Positions 8,002-14,671 of a DNA stretch of 15,474 nucleotides are shown piece by piece. The stretch is taken from assembly GCA_009783635.1 (NCBI GenBank), contig WRDC01000021.1, positions 1 through 15,474 on the forward strand. Direction: 5' to 3'. Position 1 is the stretch's first letter; the number at the start of each line of letters is the position of its first letter. Position numbers and translations under genes: made by a program. The notes under the pieces were generated by a model. The model was not told where the DNA came from. It worked only from the letters and a program-made list of their open reading frames with translations, and ran no database searches. Source of the DNA: Methanimicrococcus sp. Lineage in GTDB: Archaea > Halobacteriota > Methanosarcinia > Methanosarcinales > Methanosarcinaceae.

Positions 8002-8092
8002 AAAAAAAAAATCATTTAAATGAAAGCCGGACAGGCCGGACTCATTTAAATGATTGTCACCGGCACGCGTTCCTGTCGGGAGCTCGTGCCGG
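8002..8092 (-). terminator. Terminator cassette downstream of paralog E (copy 4)
   Basis: The hairpin at 8060-8092 keeps the CCGGCACG/CGTGCCGG outer stem but has more changes in the inner stem (GGGAGCTCG). The palindromes are at 8042-8053 and 8012-8023 (TCATTTAAATGA), followed by ten T on the minus strand (8011-8002). This is the most diverged copy of the cassette. Confidence 0.6.
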
Positions 8093-8126
8093 ATTTCTTT
8101 GATTCGTCGGATTTCTTTGATTCGCC
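8091..8126. repeat. Two 18-bp tandem copies in the 3' spacer of paralog E
   Basis: GGATTTCTTTGATTCGTC is followed directly by the same sequence with one change (CGCC at the end), then by a partial third copy running into a T-tract. The other spacers have about one and a half units. Confidence 0.8.
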
Positions 8127-8170
8127 GGATTTTTTTTATTTTATTTGAGAGCGAAGTCCTTACTTCCGGA

Positions 8171-9907
8171 TTATTTTCCAAGCATCGCCTGTATCTTATT
8201 CCGGTTCATGTAGAGCCACACGGCCACAACCAACAGCAAGAGCAACAGAAGCATCCAAAGCCATGCCTTGGACTTGCCGGCGTTTTGATTATCATCGTCT
8301 TTAAGGTCGTCGTCCGCCTCTGTGTCCTGTCCATTGTTGTTGTTATTGTTATTGTTATTGTTATTGTTGTTGCTGTCAGTGACCTGCCGGCCGGCATCCT
8401 GACCGCTCGGGTCCCGGATTGACGCTTGTCCGAAGCCGTTTCCGTTGTTGTTGCCGCTGCCTCCTGCGGAATCTTTCACATAAACCCAGCTGTAGCCATC
8501 GCTATATTCAAAATAGCCCGGCATAGAAGATGGTGTTATGTAATCTCCGGACGCTTTCGGGTCACCGCCGACGCTGATATAAACGCCGTCAGGCAGGATG
8601 GTGATGGTGCCTTCAACCAGAACGAAACCACCGTCATCGGCCTCTACGCCAACGTCTTCACTCAAAACATTGCCGAGCACCCAGACGGTTGTTCTTTCAC
8701 CAACGGCGCGCACGCCGGCGCCGTCAAAACCAATATCAACAGGAGGGCTCAACCTCGGACCTATTTCCTCAGCAACGGGCACAATAATAAAACTGTTCCC
8801 AATCTCGCACTCAACATCGTTCACCATAACAAAAGCCCCACTGTCAGCATACACGCCGTAACCAAAACTGCAGGTGTTGGCGACCTTGAACATTCCGTTA
8901 CCTTCCAGCTGCACCTTGCCGCCAACTGCCCCGTTAACTTCCAGCGCAGCGCCGGCTTGAGTTAAGTCCCACGGATACGAGCATGTCACAGTCAGGTCAT
9001 AGCCGTTGAGATCAAAGGTGATGTCACGGTCAATATAGATACCGCGCTTATAATCTATATCTTGCAACAGCTGAATGGTGTCACCATCTGCCGCGTCAAA
9101 CAGCGCGTCGGCCAAATCGTTGTAATATTCACCCGTGTTCGTGATTGTGCAGATAGCCTTCAGCCAAACGTTGTTGCCGTAACCCGCCGTATATTGGATA
9201 TAGCCCGGTTTGGAAGAGCCGGCATAATCGCCATCGTCTTTCGACAGAACCTCCCCATAATCAATGATATATGAGCCAGATAAGCCAGACGCATTGAAGT
9301 TGCCTTCAACAGTGACATTACCACCGATGGCTACCTCTATACCTTTGTCAGCCCCCTGCAAACTGCCGCGAACGGTGAGAGTACTGGCGTTGTTCACGTA
9401 CACGATTTTGGTATTAGCGCTGCTGTGGGCGTATACGTTGGTCACTGTGGCTTCAGCTCCGCTCGAGAGATGCACGCTGGTAGAACAGCCGCCGGTGCCG
9501 ATGACATTGAATTCGCCGCCGAGAGTGTCGTTCAAAGAGAGCGTCCCGCCGTTAATAACTTCCAACACTCTGGAATTTACGATCCCACTTTCGATTTCTA
9601 GAATATATTCGCCGACATCAAGGGTGATGTTCTTTCCGGAAAGAGAGAGATTAGACGTGCCCATGTCGTAATAAATATCATTCAGCAACTTGATTGTGTC
9701 GCCGTTTGTGATGTTATTCCAAGCGTCACCAAAGTTATCATATTGATCGTACATACTGCCGCCTCTGATAATTTCACAGACGGGGTCTGCGCTTGCCGGC
9801 ACCGCAAAACCTAATAAAAGTGTCACTGTCAGGACAGCCGCGATGACAAGCGGTATCCTCTTCTTTAAATTCATTTGATTTATTGTCGGTACTTTACTTT
9901 TGTTCAT
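8171..9907 (-). CDS. Surface-protein paralog E: two beta-helix-like modules, poly-Asn linker, variant membrane anchor
   Basis: 578 residues from the ATG at 9907 (MNKSKVPT). The signal peptide covers 1-40 (ASA, then DPVCEIIRGGS as in C). Module 1 (about 41-252) has DGDTIKLL-type and GGCSTSVHL motifs and ends DDGDYAGSSKPGYIQYT. Module 2 (about 253-490) opens CTITNTGEYYNDLADALFD and shares KRGIYIDR, WDLTQAGAALEVNG and LPDGVYISVGG stretches with B or C. The linker has 13 Asn (513-525) and an acidic patch; the helix is about 547-566. The tail differs from the others: SKAWLWM in place of SWTWLWI, and MNRNKIQAMLGK in place of MNRKKIQK. Cys residues recur at module boundaries (C44, C253). As the gene next to the feo operon it is the upstream-most member of the array. 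A surface role is inferred; no enzyme motif is seen. Confidence 0.88.
   Translation of the reverse strand: MNKSKVPTINQMNLKKRIPLVIAAVLTVTLLLGFAVPASADPVCEIIRGGSMYDQYDNFGDAWNNITNGDTIKLLNDIYYDMGTSNLSLSGKNITLDVGEYILEIESGIVNSRVLEVINGGTLSLNDTLGGEFNVIGTGGCSTSVHLSSGAEATVTNVYAHSSANTKIVYVNNASTLTVRGSLQGADKGIEVAIGGNVTVEGNFNASGLSGSYIIDYGEVLSKDDGDYAGSSKPGYIQYTAGYGNNVWLKAICTITNTGEYYNDLADALFDAADGDTIQLLQDIDYKRGIYIDRDITFDLNGYDLTVTCSYPWDLTQAGAALEVNGAVGGKVQLEGNGMFKVANTCSFGYGVYADSGAFVMVNDVECEIGNSFIIVPVAEEIGPRLSPPVDIGFDGAGVRAVGERTTVWVLGNVLSEDVGVEADDGGFVLVEGTITILPDGVYISVGGDPKASGDYITPSSMPGYFEYSDGYSWVYVKDSAGGSGNNNGNGFGQASIRDPSGQDAGRQVTDSNNNNNNNNNNNNNGQDTEADDDLKDDDNQNAGKSKAWLWMLLLLLLLVVAVWLYMNRNKIQAMLGK
8335..8373 (-). 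repeat. AAC/AAT trinucleotide tract, 13 Asn codons (paralog E)
   Basis: Thirteen AAC/AAT codons lie between DS and GQDTE. The codon order differs from that of the equally long tract in B, which argues for independent slippage rather than simple copying. Confidence 0.88.
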
Positions 9908-10055
9908 TCCTATAACCCCATAATTTGTTTGTTCTTTTGTTTGCCGGTCATTCGTTTTTCATTATCAAAAAGCCGTTTTATAGATGTTTTTATGGCCGCT
10001 TTTATAGCCGTTTTTAAAGTAATTCAATTCCTCCAATTAGACTACTATGACATTG

Positions 10056-10063
10056 CTATATAA
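10056..10063 (-). promoter_or_regulatory. TATA box of paralog E
   Basis: TTATATAG on the minus strand, 149 bp upstream of the ATG at 9907, in the conserved GTC-TTATATAG context. The predicted transcript start is near 10032. Confidence 0.55.
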
Positions 10064-10157
10064 GACGATTGTGATTAAAAATGATTATCAGAAGACATAT
10101 TTATTCCCGAAAAAACATTTAAAATAAATGTAACAAAATGGGGGGAATAAAATTAAC

Positions 10158-10196
10158 TCAAAAAACAAAAAAAACAAAAACGCTTTTTTAAAAATG
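10158..10196 (-). terminator. T-rich terminator of the feo operon
   Basis: Just after the stop of the Cys-rich gene, the minus strand reads several T-runs of five to eight separated by single G or short GC bases. No hairpin is needed for archaeal intrinsic termination at such tracts. Confidence 0.5.
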
Positions 10197-10198
10197 AT

Positions 10199-10450
10199 TC
10201 ATTTCAAAGGGCCGCGAATAACGGTTAAATTATCGGATTCGTCGTTTTCACCGTTCTCACAACCGCGGCAAGAATTGTCGTTTGAAGACGGACAGCCCGA
10301 CGAATAGGAACAGCCCGACGAATAGGAACAGCTGTCACAACCGCTCTTTCCGGCCAAAAAAAGCTTGAGTTTCCAAATGAAAATGATGAGCGCCGCCAAA
10401 AGCAGACCGTAAACGAGGAGCGGCGGGAAGAGGGATATCATATCTGCCAT
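10199..10450 (-). CDS. FeoB-associated Cys-rich membrane protein
   Basis: 83 residues from the ATG at 10450, which has a GGAGGA ribosome site six bases upstream (10457-10462). The TTG at 10456 would abut that site and is rejected. Residues 9-32 form one transmembrane helix, followed by KLKLFLAGKSG and a cytoplasm-facing or surface tail with six Cys (38, 41, 47, 53, 61, 64), including two C-x2-C pairs (38/41 and 61/64). This short helix plus Cys-rich tail, placed just after feoB, matches the family of small FeoB-associated Cys-rich membrane proteins, thought to help ferrous-iron uptake, perhaps by binding iron or as a FeoC-like partner. The Cys region contains an exact six-residue duplication (CSYSSG twice) made by an 18-bp tandem repeat. 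It is 83 bp from feoB and co-directional, so probably the last gene of the operon. The last few codons may derive from the surface-protein promoter cassette. Confidence 0.8.
   Translation of the reverse strand: MADMISLFPPLLVYGLLLAALIIFIWKLKLFLAGKSGCDSCSYSSGCSYSSGCPSSNDNSCRGCENGENDESDNLTVIRGPLK
10293..10328. repeat. Perfect 18-bp tandem duplication inside the Cys-rich gene
   Basis: CAGCCCGACGAATAGGAA occurs twice back to back with no mismatch. It is in frame and duplicates a CSYSSG hexapeptide, changing the Cys count of the tail by one per copy. Confidence 0.92.
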
Positions 10451-10533
10451 AATCAATCCTCCGGTCTTTTTTTATTTAAATTTTTTCTACGCGCGGCTTC
10501 TCTTTTTGGAAGGAAGTCTAAAACTGTCTCGGC

Positions 10534-12531
10534 TTACAAATAAAGCAGCAAGAGGAGACCGAGACGGTAAACCAAGAAGGCCGCGGCGTATGCTGCGGCT
10601 GTCTGATAAGCGGCGGCGGCCAACGCCCATTTCCAGCTGCCCAATTCACGGCGGATGGCGGAAAAGGCGGCCACGCAGGGAAGGTACAGCAGCGTAAAGA
10701 CGGTGAACGCGTAAGCGGCCGGAAGGGTGAAGAGGGCTTCAAATTCAGCTTCCGTGAAAAGGATGTTAATCGTTGAAACCATCGCTTCTTTGGTGATAAA
10801 GCCGGTCAGAAGGGTGACGGCGGCGCGCCAGTCGCCAAAACCGAGCGGCGCAAAAAACGGCGCAATGACGGTTCCGAAAAGGCCGAGAATGCTTTGGGAC
10901 GTGTCGTCAACGGCCGTCAGCGAGAAGTCATAGCCTTGGACGAACCAAATAACAATGGACATCACAAAAATGATGGTGCCGGCTCTGATGATAAAACCGC
11001 GCGTCTTTTCCCAAACGTGGCGGAGATAAGTGTACAAGTCGGGGAAACGGTAAGGAGGAAGCTCCATGATAAACGGGCACTGCGGTCCTTGAAAAACCGT
11101 TTTCTTCAAAAGCCACGCCGAAACGACCGCGGCAATAATGCCTAAAACATACAGCGACAGCATAATCAGACCCTGATGCGCCGCGAAAAACGTACCGATA
11201 AACAAAACATAAATCGGAAGGCGGGCGCCGCAAGACATGAACGGCGTAATAAATATCGTCACTTTGCGGTCCGCTTCATTATCGACCGCGCGGGCAGCCA
11301 TAACGGCGGGAACGCTGCACCCGAATCCGAGAAGCATCGGAATGAAACTCTTTCCGGAGAGGCCGAACTTATAAAAAATGCGGTCCATTAAAAAAGCCGC
11401 GCGGGCCATGTAACCCGTATCCTCAAGAAGCGTCAGAAAGGTGAACAAAAGGACAAGCTGGGGAATGAAAACCAAAATGCCGCCAACGCCCGCGATAACG
11501 CCGTGAACGACAAGGCCGGTCATCCACGCCGAAGCCCCGGCGGACGCGAACCGGCTTTCGATAAAGCCGGCCAAAAGCCCGTTGAAGCCGGCGTCGATCA
11601 AACCGGAAAAAAATGAGCCGGCGGCGCCGAAAGAGATTTGGAAAACGGCAAGCATCAGAACCAAAAAAATCGGAAGACCCAGCCACTTGTTTGTCAGAAC
11701 GGCATCTATTTTCTTCGTCCGCTCCTGCTGAACGCTTCGTTCCCCTTCGTGAACGGAAGCGGAAATGATTTTCTCGATCCGCTCGTAAATCTCGGCGGAA
11801 TGCGCGTCATAGTCGATCGTCTCCGCTTTCTTTAAAAGAGCCGGATCGAATTTCTTCTTTTCAACGCCTTCGCCGCGGTCTTCCTCCGTCTCCTCGGTCC
11901 GGCGGGAGGTGTAAACATCCCCCCCGTCATCGAAACATTCGCGGCCGCGGTTGAGGATTTCGCCGGCTTTTGAAATCAGCCGCTCAACACCGCCTTCGGC
12001 GGCCTTGGAAGAGCGGTAGCCCGCCAATTTTGCCGCCTTGGCCGACAAGCTTTTGCCTTCCAAAGCGGAAATCGGAATGACCGGAATGCCGAGCATGCCG
12101 GCCATCTTCTCAAAATCGATTTCCGTATTGTTCTGCTCCACCTCATCCATCATATTCAAAGCCGCAATCATCGGGCATCCCAATTTTTTAAGCTGGAAAG
12201 TCAGATACAAATTCCGTTCCAAATTCGTCCCGTCAATGATATTGATGATCAGGTCGGGGTTTTCGTCAACAATAAAGTTGCGCGCAATGATTTCCTCTTC
12301 AGAGTACGGTGTCAGAGAATAGATGCCGGGCAAATCAACGACATGAACAGTGACTTTCGCGCCCGCTGCATTGGGACTTTCCATCGCGTAAGAGCCGACC
12401 TTCTTCTCAATCGTCACGCCCGGCCAGTTGCCGACCCTCTGGTTCGATTTGGTCAGGCGGTTAAAAAGCGTCGTTTTGCCGCTGTTCGGGTTGCCGGCAA
12501 GGGCGACCGTGTATTTCGCCTGTTCCGTCAT
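10534..12531 (-). CDS. feoB: Ferrous iron transport protein B (GTPase-coupled permease)
   Basis: 665 residues; moves Fe(II) across the cytoplasmic membrane and carries an N-terminal GTPase domain. G-protein motifs are all visible: G1 GNPNSGKT (13-20), switch I GNWPGVT (34-40), G3 DLPG (66-69), G4 NMMD (126-129) and G5 SALEG (155-159). A charged insert (about 195-235, FDDGGDVYTSRRTEETEEDRG) follows the helical GDI-like domain. The membrane part starts near 280 (TNKWLGLPIF) and contains both Gate motifs: GCSVP (404-408) and PFMSCGARLP (430-439), each with the conserved Cys. The C-terminus ends in hydrophobic helices (YRLGLLLLLYL). At 665 residues it is shorter than the roughly 770 of the E. coli protein but within the range for archaeal and anaerobe FeoB. 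Its ATG overlaps the TGA of feoA (ATGA), implying translational coupling. Identification is secure. Confidence 0.97.
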   Translation of the reverse strand: MTEQAKYTVALAGNPNSGKTTLFNRLTKSNQRVGNWPGVTIEKKVGSYAMESPNAAGAKVTVHVVDLPGIYSLTPYSEEEIIARNFIVDENPDLIINIIDGTNLERNLYLTFQLKKLGCPMIAALNMMDEVEQNNTEIDFEKMAGMLGIPVIPISALEGKSLSAKAAKLAGYRSSKAAEGGVERLISKAGEILNRGRECFDDGGDVYTSRRTEETEEDRGEGVEKKKFDPALLKKAETIDYDAHSAEIYERIEKIISASVHEGERSVQQERTKKIDAVLTNKWLGLPIFLVLMLAVFQISFGAAGSFFSGLIDAGFNGLLAGFIESRFASAGASAWMTGLVVHGVIAGVGGILVFIPQLVLLFTFLTLLEDTGYMARAAFLMDRIFYKFGLSGKSFIPMLLGFGCSVPAVMAARAVDNEADRKVTIFITPFMSCGARLPIYVLFIGTFFAAHQGLIMLSLYVLGIIAAVVSAWLLKKTVFQGPQCPFIMELPPYRFPDLYTYLRHVWEKTRGFIIRAGTIIFVMSIVIWFVQGYDFSLTAVDDTSQSILGLFGTVIAPFFAPLGFGDWRAAVTLLTGFITKEAMVSTINILFTEAEFEALFTLPAAYAFTVFTLLYLPCVAAFSAIRRELGSWKWALAAAAYQTAAAYAAAFLVYRLGLLLLLYL

Positions 12532-12785
12532 GACTCGGACGCCCCTTCGGATTCGCTGACGTCTTCGATGAAAATGTCGGAGGCTTCGCTTTTTCGGAGA
12601 GCGAGATTGTACCGCCGGATTTTAAGCTCGAGCGGGTCGCCCAACGGCGCCGCTTTGACCACTTCAATGATTGTCCCGGGGGTCACGCCCATGCACAGCA
12701 AACGGTTTTTCAAAATGTTCGTCCCGCCGATGTTCACCACTTTACAGGTACGGCCGGGTTTAACTTCATTAAGGGTTTTTGTCAT
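12528..12785 (-). CDS. feoA: Ferrous iron transport protein A
   Basis: 85 residues, a stand-alone FeoA domain (SH3-like barrel) acting in the cytoplasm as a partner of FeoB. The core RLLCMGVTPGTIIEVV (28-43), APLGDP (46-51) and LKIRRYNLALRKSEA (54-68) are the hallmark segments of the family. A short acidic and Ser-rich tail follows. The ATG at 12785 is preceded by GTGA about eight bases upstream, a weak ribosome site. It is the first gene of the operon; its stop overlaps the feoB start by 4 bp. Expression probably depends on iron through the promoter region at 13113-13160. Confidence 0.93.
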   Translation of the reverse strand: MTKTLNEVKPGRTCKVVNIGGTNILKNRLLCMGVTPGTIIEVVKAAPLGDPLELKIRRYNLALRKSEASDIFIEDVSESEGASES

Positions 12786-12972
12786 GAATCAAATCACTTG
12801 TTTTTTTGAATGAAATAAGAATCAACGCGCTGCGGGAATAAACGAAACGGAGCGCCTCTGTCGCCAAAACCACACGATGCCGCGCTTATTTTTCCGCCGC
12901 TTTTCCGCCACAGCGCAGGCGGATGTAAAGAGTTGGGCGGATTGAATCGTTTTTGAATGATGAAAGGAGATA

Positions 12973-12996
12973 AAAAAATCGAAAGATAGATTTTTT
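12973..12996. other. A/T-rich inverted repeat in the putative feoA leader
   Basis: AAAAAATC and GATTTTTT form perfect 8-bp arms around an eight-base loop (12981-12988). It would sit in the feo leader RNA if transcription starts near 13130. It could be a weak hairpin, an early termination signal on either strand, or chance in an A/T-rich stretch. Confidence 0.35.
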
Positions 12997-13112
12997 CACA
13001 TCGTTTTAGCCGCGAAAACAAACAAAACGCCAAAAGCCGAATGAGCCGTAAAGGAAGTTCATAGCGGCCGGCTTATTTGACGGGACATAAAGGTTTTTGT
13101 TCGTTCAAAATA

Positions 13113-13128
13113 TTTCGTCAGGACGAAA
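13113..13128. promoter_or_regulatory. Candidate operator: TTTCGTC-AG-GACGAAA
   Basis: Perfect inverted repeat with 7-bp arms and a 2-bp centre. It lies 25-45 bp downstream of the minus-strand TATA box, so it would cover the first bases of the feo transcript, a usual place for an archaeal repressor. A DtxR/MntR-type or similar metal regulator is the natural candidate, but the sequence does not match a consensus I can name. Confidence 0.4.
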
Positions 13129-13152
13129 ACAATCCGTAATCAAATTCCTAAG

Positions 13153-13160
13153 TATATAAA
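13153..13160. promoter_or_regulatory. Bidirectional TATA element
   Basis: Plus strand TATATAAA, minus strand TTTATATA; both read as good archaeal TATA boxes. Minus-strand use would drive feo from about 13130; plus-strand use would start the AIR-synthase-related transcript near 13183, about 95 nt before its ATG. Confidence 0.5.
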
Positions 13161-13245
13161 CCTGACGGCATTGGCCAAATAAAAACAGACGAACAGCGTC
13201 AAAAGGCACCCAAAGATATCTCGGCCGAGAATTCTCACTCAATTC

Positions 13246-13253
13246 ATTTAAAA
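13246..13253 (+). promoter_or_regulatory. Possible TATA box for a leaderless transcript
   Basis: A TTTAAAA-type stretch is centred about 28 bp before the ATG at 13278. No ribosome site precedes that ATG, so a leaderless mRNA from this box is plausible and competes with the TATA box at 13153-13160. Confidence 0.35.
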
Positions 13254-13277
13254 TCAATAAAATCATTACATTCAACT

Positions 13278-14654
13278 ATGGACTTAGAAGGCCGCGCAAA
13301 AAAGCTCATCATAAAAAATGACAGCGAAGCCGCCCGAAAACTTGCGGACGGGATGAAAGAATACAAAGAATTATCCGATGCGGAAGCTTTCGCCTTGGCC
13401 GGCGCGGTACTGGAAGAAACGAAAGCCGCTCTGTCTCTGAAAGGCGACATTTTCAATTACGGCAAATCCGGCATCGGCATGGGCCGGTTCGGGGTCGGTT
13501 CGCGCGGCGCGGGTGATTTTTACGTCCATGAAAAAATCGGCAAAGTCATCGGCAAAACATCCGCCGTTTTGGACGCGTCGAACTTAGACGATTCCGGCGT
13601 CATCGGGACCGGCGGCGAAAACAATGAATTATTGGTACTGACGGTTGACGGTATGCACTCCCGTCTCAGCGCGTTTCCTTTTCTGGCCGGATTCCACGTC
13701 GCAAAAGCGGCCCTGCGCGACATATACGTCATGGGCGCAAAGCCCGCCGCCATGCTCTCCGACATCCACGTTGCCGACGACGGCGACGTTTCCGTGATTT
13801 TTGACCACATCGCGGGCATTACCGCCGTTTCCGAATTGACCGGCATTCCCCTGATTACCGGAAGCACGCTTCGCATTGGCGGCGACATGGTCATCGGCGA
13901 GCGCATGACCGGCTGTGTCGGCGCGGTCGGAACCGTTTGCTCCGACGGCTTGACCGCGCGCGGCAACGCAACCCCCGGCGACCTGATTTTAATGACGGAA
14001 GGCGCAGGCGGCGGGACGGTGACTGCGGCCGCCGTTTATTCCGGCTACGCCAAAGCCGAAGAAGTCGTTGAAAAAACATTAAACGTTGATTTCTTAACAG
14101 CCTGCCGGGCCCTCATAGACAGCCCCGGCCGGCTTCATACAAAAATCCATGTCATGACCGACGTCACAAACGGCGGCGTCCGCGGCGACGCTTTTGAAAT
14201 TTCAAAAGAAGCCGGCGTCCGTCTTGTTTTTGACGACGACGCTTTGGCCCTTTGTGTTGAACCGGCCGCAGGAGAAATGTTTAAAGCGCTCGGCATTGAT
14301 TTTCGCGGCGTCTCCATTGATTCGCTTCTTGTCATCTGTCCGGAAGAAACCGCCGCCCGCGTGATTCAAACCGTCGGAGCCGCCGGCGTTAAAATGTATG
14401 TCGTCGGGCGGGTCGAAGAGAAATCGCCGGACAAATACGGCGCCGCGTTAATCACCCGCGGCGAAGAAAAAGAATTCAAACCGATGTTTCGGGAAGCCGC
14501 GTATACGCCTTTGAAGAAAGTGATCGGCGAAAAGGAGCCCGCGGATTTCGAGTCCATGAAAAAGAAAATTGACGCGTCCGTCGCTATGGCAATTGAGAAA
14601 AGAGAGCGAATCGTCAAAAAAATAAAAGAGCGAAGCGGATCGTCAAAAGAATAA
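13278..14654 (+). CDS. AIR-synthase-related protein (PurM/HypE/SelD/ThiL superfamily)
   Basis: 458 residues. An N-terminal helical extension of about 75 residues (one long region with DSEAARKLADGMKEY) precedes the ATP-binding half, where TVDGMHSR (122-129), a RDIYVMGAKPAAML segment (147-160), and LITGSTLRIGGD (192-203) match the metal/ATP-binding loops of the superfamily. The C-terminal half starts near GDLILMTEGAGGGT and includes MTDVTNGGVRGDAFE, the usual Thr-Asn-Gly-Gly loop. The last 45 residues are basic and helical. Members use ATP to activate a carbonyl or similar group (purine, thiamine, selenium and hydrogenase-cofactor enzymes). The long archaeal form is common in methanogens and is often annotated as HypE-like or as a methanogenesis marker relative, but its reaction is not settled and I cannot assign it more closely. 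It is divergent from feo, with no obvious functional link. Confidence 0.8.
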   Translation: MDLEGRAKKLIIKNDSEAARKLADGMKEYKELSDAEAFALAGAVLEETKAALSLKGDIFNYGKSGIGMGRFGVGSRGAGDFYVHEKIGKVIGKTSAVLDASNLDDSGVIGTGGENNELLVLTVDGMHSRLSAFPFLAGFHVAKAALRDIYVMGAKPAAMLSDIHVADDGDVSVIFDHIAGITAVSELTGIPLITGSTLRIGGDMVIGERMTGCVGAVGTVCSDGLTARGNATPGDLILMTEGAGGGTVTAAAVYSGYAKAEEVVEKTLNVDFLTACRALIDSPGRLHTKIHVMTDVTNGGVRGDAFEISKEAGVRLVFDDDALALCVEPAAGEMFKALGIDFRGVSIDSLLVICPEETAARVIQTVGAAGVKMYVVGRVEEKSPDKYGAALITRGEEKEFKPMFREAAYTPLKKVIGEKEPADFESMKKKIDASVAMAIEKRERIVKKIKERSGSSKE

Positions 14655-14671
14655 AGACAGAAGCGGATAAA

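Larger units (their letters stand above)
7653..8170 (-). repeat. Spacer between paralogs E and D: promoter and terminator cassettes
   Basis: The spacer is 518 bp without a credible gene. It carries the terminator cassette of E, a perfect-but-one 18-bp tandem at 8091-8126, the A/T-rich block (about 7850-7890, here ATATAACAAAATGAGAA), the TATA box and the conserved leader of D. Confidence 0.75.
9908..10198 (-). repeat. Promoter cassette upstream of paralog E, joined to the feo operon end
   Basis: These 291 bp contain the conserved leader of E, a TATA box, the A/T-rich block with TGTAACAAAATGG (about 10128-10140), and A-rich sequence that serves as the T-rich end of the feo operon. The terminator cassette seen in the other spacers is absent because the gene upstream is not a paralog. 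Cassette-like sequence (acgctttt, gattcatttcaa, gccgcg) seems to run on into the 3' end of the Cys-rich gene. Confidence 0.65.
12786..13277. promoter_or_regulatory. Divergent region between feoA and the AIR-synthase-related gene
   Basis: 492 bp with no convincing gene. It holds a bidirectional TATA element (13153-13160), a 16-bp palindrome (13113-13128), an A/T inverted repeat (12973-12996), TTGGCCAA at 13171-13178, and an A/T-rich stretch directly before the plus-strand gene. If the minus-strand TATA is used, feoA has an unusually long leader of about 345 nt. A weaker TATA-like CTTATTTC closer to feoA (12813-12820, minus) is an alternative. Confidence 0.5.

Noticed and set aside
1932..8092. 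Insertion sequence or MITE as origin of the palindromic cassettes
   Set aside because: No transposase, no target-site duplications seen, and every copy is in the same place after a paralog, which duplication of the whole unit explains.
8426..8965. Plus-strand 179-residue open frame opposite paralog E
   Set aside because: Same reason as the antisense frame in C; similar antisense frames recur at matching places in other paralogs simply because the genes are copies.
1..10198. CRISPR array
   Set aside because: The repeats are long gene-plus-spacer copies and short microsatellites; there are no regular 25-40 bp repeats with unique spacers and no cas genes.
12794..13033. Minus-strand 79-residue frame before feoA
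   Set aside because: It starts with TTG, has no ribosome site and no domain, and has mixed composition; treated as leader or spacer.
14655..14671. Terminator between the convergent AIR-synthase-related and transferase genes
   Set aside because: Only 17 bp separate the stops, with no T-run for either strand and no convincing hairpin.
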